From VRUE01 sp033856275 (GTDB lineage Bacteria; Actinomycetota; Thermoleophilia; Solirubrobacterales; 70-9): a stretch of 64,000 nucleotides of DNA. The stretch lies in contig JAWVFJ010000045.1 of the NCBI GenBank assembly GCA_033856275.1, forward strand, positions 7,946 to 71,945, read 5' to 3'. Both the position numbers and the translations under genes were made by a program. The notes under the pieces are model-generated. The model was not told the origin of the DNA and did not search any database. It saw only the letters and a list, made by a program, of their open reading frames with translations. Of the stretch, positions 60,361-64,000 are shown piece after piece (within the stretch, counting starts at the first letter, position 1; each line of letters starts with the position of its first letter).

Positions 60361-61632
60361 CTAGGTCTCTCGGGGAACGGTCAGCTCCGGGAGCTGCGCA
60401 AGCCCGTTGGCTCGCAGCTCTCTCCCCACCCATCCAGATTCCGCATCCAAGATCGAGCGCCACACAGGTAGAGCCTGCTCTGCCTCGGGAAGAAGCGGCA
60501 CAACCACTGACTCGCGAATGTGCCATGTGTCCGAGCGCCGAGCGAGCGCCATGAACTCCGGCCTCTCGACGGTCTGCTCGGGAACCTCGGAGCGCATCAG
60601 CGCCGCGCCATCGGAGACGACCACCCCAAGTAGGTGCTCCGCGTCTTGGAGCTCGTGCCGAAACAACGCGGCGAGCTGCTCCCCTCTCTTGGCGATCGGC
60701 TGCTGCGACCACTGGGTCATGTGCCAAAGGTGATCGAGAGAGTCGATGAGAAGCCAGCGCGCACGCGAGCGCTTTGTTTGCTCGGCCTTCTTCGACAAGC
60801 GCGAACCCAGGCGCTCGCCGTATGAGACCGTCGGCATCTTGAAGCTACTTCCCCCACCCGGATCACCGGCCTCAACGGTGATAACAACGCCACCCACCTC
60901 AAGCGGCGGCAACGATATGCCTTGGGCACATAGCCGGGCGTAGCGCCGAACCTCCTCCAACCACACGTCCGTCTCCTCGTCGTCGAGAGGCGCCTCCACG
61001 GTGCCTTTGAAGTCGACCCGAAACTGCTCTCCGATCCTTCGCAGCCCTTCCCGCGCATGATCAAGCCAAGCCGATGCGTCCATCGTCCGCTTGTCCCGCA
61101 GCATGGCGAAGGCCTCGATCACCAACTCGACCCCTTCGCCACGAATTGCCAGATCGGCTTTCGTCTCGGCGCCTGGCATCAGTGGCTCGATAACTACATC
61201 GAGACCGACCGACTGCGCGAGCGCCGCCCACTGCACCTGCAGGCGCAGGGAGGCAAACCGGCCTTGGTCTGCCCCTCGCTTGATCGATTTGCGAAGGTGC
61301 TCCTTCCCGTCGGCTTCGCGCAGCCGCTCGAAAGCCAGAGCCAGGTCGATCGTTCCCACTAGACCTGCAAGTGCGCCAAAGCAACTCGCGATCTCTGCCG
61401 GTATCCCGCCAGGCTCCTTCCATGCCGGAGGCCACCGAGGTCCAAGCTCCTCTCGCAGCCGTTCGAGCGCCCAAATGCCGGCTTCGCGCGCTGCAGCCGA
61501 CCAAGGTGCCTCAGCCACGTGCTCGGCAAGGAAGTCCCAGTCATAGGGATTGGGGATTGGAGTCGCCGCCCCAGGTTCGGATCCCGGTTCAGGTTCGCTC
61601 GCTAAGGAATCTATTAAGGCGTTCTCGGGCAT
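60361..61632 (-). CDS. Hypothetical cargo protein of the integrative remnant
   Basis: About 423 residues from the ATG at 61632, which overlaps the integrase 3' end by 44 bp; the upstream open frame is a shadow. Features: DWDFLAEHVAEAPWSAAAREA near the N-terminus; EIASCFGALAGLVGTIDLALA; TKADLAIRGEGVELVIEAFA, which resembles a nuclease-type D..(D/E)xE strand arrangement; and RSRARWLLIDSLDHLWHMTQ. No signal peptide. Unknown family; a nuclease-like core is only a suggestion. Confidence 0.6.
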   Translation of the reverse strand: MPENALIDSLASEPEPGSEPGAATPIPNPYDWDFLAEHVAEAPWSAAAREAGIWALERLREELGPRWPPAWKEPGGIPAEIASCFGALAGLVGTIDLALAFERLREADGKEHLRKSIKRGADQGRFASLRLQVQWAALAQSVGLDVVIEPLMPGAETKADLAIRGEGVELVIEAFAMLRDKRTMDASAWLDHAREGLRRIGEQFRVDFKGTVEAPLDDEETDVWLEEVRRYARLCAQGISLPPLEVGGVVITVEAGDPGGGSSFKMPTVSYGERLGSRLSKKAEQTKRSRARWLLIDSLDHLWHMTQWSQQPIAKRGEQLAALFRHELQDAEHLLGVVVSDGAALMRSEVPEQTVERPEFMALARRSDTWHIRESVVVPLLPEAEQALPVWRSILDAESGWVGRELRANGLAQLPELTVPRET

Positions 61633-62868
61633 GCTCCAACTCGCCTGGCAGTACATGGGTATAGCGCTCGAGGGTGATCCGAGCGGCGCCGGGTTGATAC
61701 TCAGGCGTCTTGTGACCCATGATCTGGGAACAGACCTTCGCTGAGACCCCGGCATGGTCGAGCCAGGTGGCCGCGGTGTACCTAGCCTCGTGGAGACCGA
61801 TCGGCTCCAGGCCCTGCGCTTGCCAGCGGTGCCGGACTCTTCTCTGCAGGCTTCGCATCGACTTTCTGCCGCTTTTGTGGATCCGCTTTGGCGGACAGAC
61901 CCTTCCCGAGCGCGGTCTGCCTTGCGCCACCCACTCTCCGCTGAGAAGCGCCCAAAGCGGCTCTGCAAGAGGAACCACCCTCCAAGACCCGCCGGGCTTG
62001 CGCCCGTCCTCGTCGCCCGCGAGCTCGATCCCGCCGGTAGTGAGGTTTACGTGCCTCCAGTCGAGCACTTCGATCTCCTGCCCGCGAGCCGTGCCGTAGG
62101 CGGCGAGGGCATACGGAAGCGCATCGCCCGGAGCCTCGTGCGGGTCCCTCCCCCTGCCATGCTCAATCTCTTCGGGTGTCTGCCCCCAAAGTGCTTTAAG
62201 TAGAAGGTGGAACTCGGCGGGAGTCGCGACCCGATGGTGAGCGGTACGAAACACAAGCGGCAACCTGACGTTCCGAGCGGGGTCGTTGGAAGTGAGTTCG
62301 CGCTCCTGAGCGAACCTGTAGAGAGCTCGAAGCGCATTCACGGCGGAACTGATCCGAGAGGCTGAGCGCCCGTTGCGACTTAGATCGTCGATCAACTCCT
62401 GGACGTCGCCCAACGTCACCGCATTGACATGGCGCTGGAGCATCTCCGGCGGTAGACGATTGAGAGATTCCAGGTCGTCGACCGACCGCGGACGGTAGGG
62501 ACGGCGCCACTGTTGAGCGCAACCCCCTCACGCGCCGCTCCGAGGAAGCACTCCACGACCCTTTCGAGCGTCATGTCCCCGACTGATGGATCGCCAACCG
62601 GAACTGCGGCGGCGCTCTCCAGCCAGCGCTCTAGGTCGAGCGGGCGATACAGGCGCAACCGCCCCGAGCGAACACATGGAACCCCGGGCTGAACGTGGCG
62701 TTGGAAGTGACTGAGGCTCATGCCCAACGCACGCGCGGACTCCGCTCGCGTGAGCAGGAACCTCTGAGCTTTGACGGTGTCGAGTCGATCTCCGCGACGA
62801 GATCCGGTTCCTAGCCATACTGATCTGCTCCAGGCCTCCCTTTGCCCTGCCTGGCTGGGCATCTTCAC
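61589..62868 (-). pseudogene. Tyrosine integrase with N-terminal HTH, split by a frameshift
   Basis: The 5' part (62868 downwards) encodes an excisionase-like HTH (RAESARALGMSLSHFQRHVQ) and the first core-binding helix (LERVVECFLGAAREGVALN). After a frame change near 62515 the second part continues as RRPYRPRSVDDLESLNRL, then LQRHVNAVTLGDVQELIDDL. The catalytic residues are all present: Arg in YGTARGQEIEVL, H-x-x-R in GLHEARYTAATWL, His in MGHKTPEY and Tyr in LERYTHVLPG. It should have integrated the element into a tRNA gene. Confidence 0.72.
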
Positions 62869-62977
62869 CTTGCACTCCTCTCTCTTTCACTTTGCGGGAC
62901 CCCAGGCAGCGATCGCAGAATCCGTGGTGGGCGCGTGTCGAATTGCCTCGGTCGCCGCTGGCATCTCGATTCTCGTC

Positions 62978-63039
62978 GGTCGACCAAGGAACTTGAACCG
63001 GTGACTTTCGGGTCATGAGGTTCCTAGGCGGGGTTGACC
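62978..63039 (-). other. tRNA-like sequence with CAT loop, possible second attachment site
   Basis: On the minus strand GGTC pairs with GACC at the ends; CCTCATGACCCGAAAGTC resembles an anticodon region with CAT, and GGTTCAAGTTCC resembles a T-loop. Pairing is poor, so it is not an active tRNA. CCAGGCTGG lies at 63038-63046 and also at 60304-60312 next to the first tRNA-like site. Confidence 0.4.
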
Positions 63040-63138
63040 AGGCTGGCCTTGGGCATGTTAAGCGGTTCGAGTCGGTCCGAGTTGGGCCTACTTTCGCTCA
63101 AAATTGATACCCGTTTGTACCCGCGCCTGCCTTCAGCG

Positions 63139-63435
63139 TTAGCCGATGCTTCTGAACCCACGGTCGGCAAAGGCCGCCGCTGCGGCGAGACCGTGCTGGT
63201 CGTCCGGGAGGGCGACCACGCAGTAGCGCTGAGCGCGGGTCAGAGCCACAAAAGCAATTCGCTTCTCCTCGGCTTCACGTCCATCCATCTCCCCACCTGA
63301 AAGTGCCATGCCCCACAGTTCCGACTGGGCGGTGTGTTTCTTTGAGCGCGGCCGATCGATAACGATCATCACCGCCTCCCGATCCTCGCCCTTGATGTCG
63401 TGGACGGTTTGCGCGACCAGCTCTCGCCCGCGTCG
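63139..63435 (-). pseudogene. UvrD/Rep-type helicase C-terminal fragment
   Basis: About 98 residues matching the end of UvrD-like superfamily 1 helicases: VAQTVHDIKGEDREAVMIVI, then EAEEKRIAFVALTRAQRYCV with motif VI and VALPDD. The upstream ATPase domains are missing and the frame has no proper start. Remnant of a larger helicase gene, perhaps a defence-type UvrD helicase. Confidence 0.7.
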
Positions 63436-63597
63436 GGTAGATTGCGGCTCTCCTTCAGCAGAGCTGGAGACAGGGTTTTGAAGGAGTGAAGACAAGTTCA
63501 AGCAAAGCAACCTGTCCGGGTGAGATGGCTACCCACATGTCGGTCCGCCGTTTCGTCCCCGTAGCGGACGAAAACGGCGGACCGAGGGTCCGTGACG

Positions 63598-64000
63598 CTA
63601 ACAGAACACGGCTTGGTCCAAGAACACTTGTGTCGGTTTGTCGTTCCATTCCGAGCTGAAGTTACCCGCACCGCCCGGAGGGAAGCATCGAACTCCGGGT
63701 GCTCCGCTGACACGCGAGGAGTTGCTTCTGTGGTTGTAAAAGGACGACGCTCCATAGCCCCCAGGAATATTCTGCCAGAAGCCTGAATCGTGCCACTGGA
63801 GCTCCCTACCGCCGAAATTGATGTTTTCCCAGAGACAAAACCACTGTGCTCCACATTCACCTATCGAGTCTGGCGAGGCGGGTTCAAAAAGTCGCATTCC
63901 ATCAGAGTAGGTGGTCCACTTGCCTTCCGGTGACACCGTCGTACTGACCACCGTCACCCCCGAGGACACCGAGAGTGGCGGCGGCGGGACTTCGGCCGCC
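63598..64000 (-). CDS. Secreted peptidase inhibitor I36-like protein (5' partial)
   Basis: The frame is open through the right edge (AAEVPPPPLSVSSG precedes the GTG at 63969), so the start is outside. The domain has the crystallin-like I36 pattern CGAQWFCLWENINFGGRELQW, then GFWQNIPGGYGASSFYNHRS and a C-terminal Cys. These small beta-gamma-crystallin-like proteins are secreted protease inhibitors in Actinobacteria. The lacking N-terminus prevents judging the signal peptide. Confidence 0.75.
   Translation of the reverse strand, partial: AAEVPPPPLSVSSGVTVVSTTVSPEGKWTTYSDGMRLFEPASPDSIGECGAQWFCLWENINFGGRELQWHDSGFWQNIPGGYGASSFYNHRSNSSRVSGAPGVRCFPPGGAGNFSSEWNDKPTQVFLDQAVFC

Noticed and set aside
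1..64000. CRISPR array
   Set aside because: No regularly spaced direct repeats were seen anywhere; the repeats found are dispersed palindromes.

Overview
The window is high-GC DNA (lower in a few patches) with dense, often 1-8 bp overlapping genes, many GTG starts and many Actinobacteria-type families: a deazaflavin (F420)-type oxidoreductase, a MocR regulator, RDD proteins, NarL-type two-component pairs and a Tad pilus apparatus. A secreted protein starts with a leader of the ALVVAGLALFVALGGT type. From memory, this fits the Thermoleophilia (Solirubrobacterales) best. That placement is inference; no rRNA gene is present.

Layout. 1-7 kb: a membrane protein cut by the left edge, then a minus-strand run DUF192 - OmpR-type regulator - histidine kinase - CpaB - CpaF - TadB - TadC, followed by a PfkB-type sugar kinase. 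7-11.7 kb: a PHP phosphatase, a degenerate Rho-like protein, GlpD and a nitroreductase. 11.7-18.2 kb (the most interesting part): a cobalamin riboswitch heads a tightly coupled five-gene operon. It encodes two exported DUF4430 (transcobalamin beta-domain-like) proteins, EcfT, a fused EcfA-EcfA' ATPase, and an ECF S-component fused to an alpha/alpha-toroid repeat domain and a C-terminal membrane anchor. Together these look like a membrane-tethered counterpart of animal intrinsic factor/transcobalamin coupled to an ECF importer. 19-28 kb: a divergent NarL/GAF-kinase pair, GlnK-Amt, a GMC oxidoreductase, and a DEAD-box helicase with a zinc-ribbon partner. 28-31 kb: a giant secreted repeat protein. 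31-46 kb: stress-type, hydrolase and metallophosphoesterase genes, two tRNAs, a decayed gene, a RDD protein, NUDIX, a MocR regulator and an amidase. 46-58.7 kb: secreted beta-propeller proteins, secreted hydrolases, a lower-GC patch with a PIN-like gene and HicAB, two tRNAs, and UppP. 58.8-64 kb: a ChrB-like protein, small HTH genes, the remains of an integrative element (frameshifted integrase, unknown cargo, tRNA-like flanks), a helicase fragment, and a secreted I36-type inhibitor cut by the right edge.

Two families of palindromic repeats run through the window. One is a ~114-bp double hairpin (two copies) whose outer arms differ in sequence yet remain self-complementary. The other is an exactly 43-bp hairpin (three copies). 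One copy of each lies in frame inside a gene of the cobalamin operon, in the EcfA-EcfA' linker and in a loop of EcfT, which suggests that mobile palindromes have been absorbed as protein linkers.
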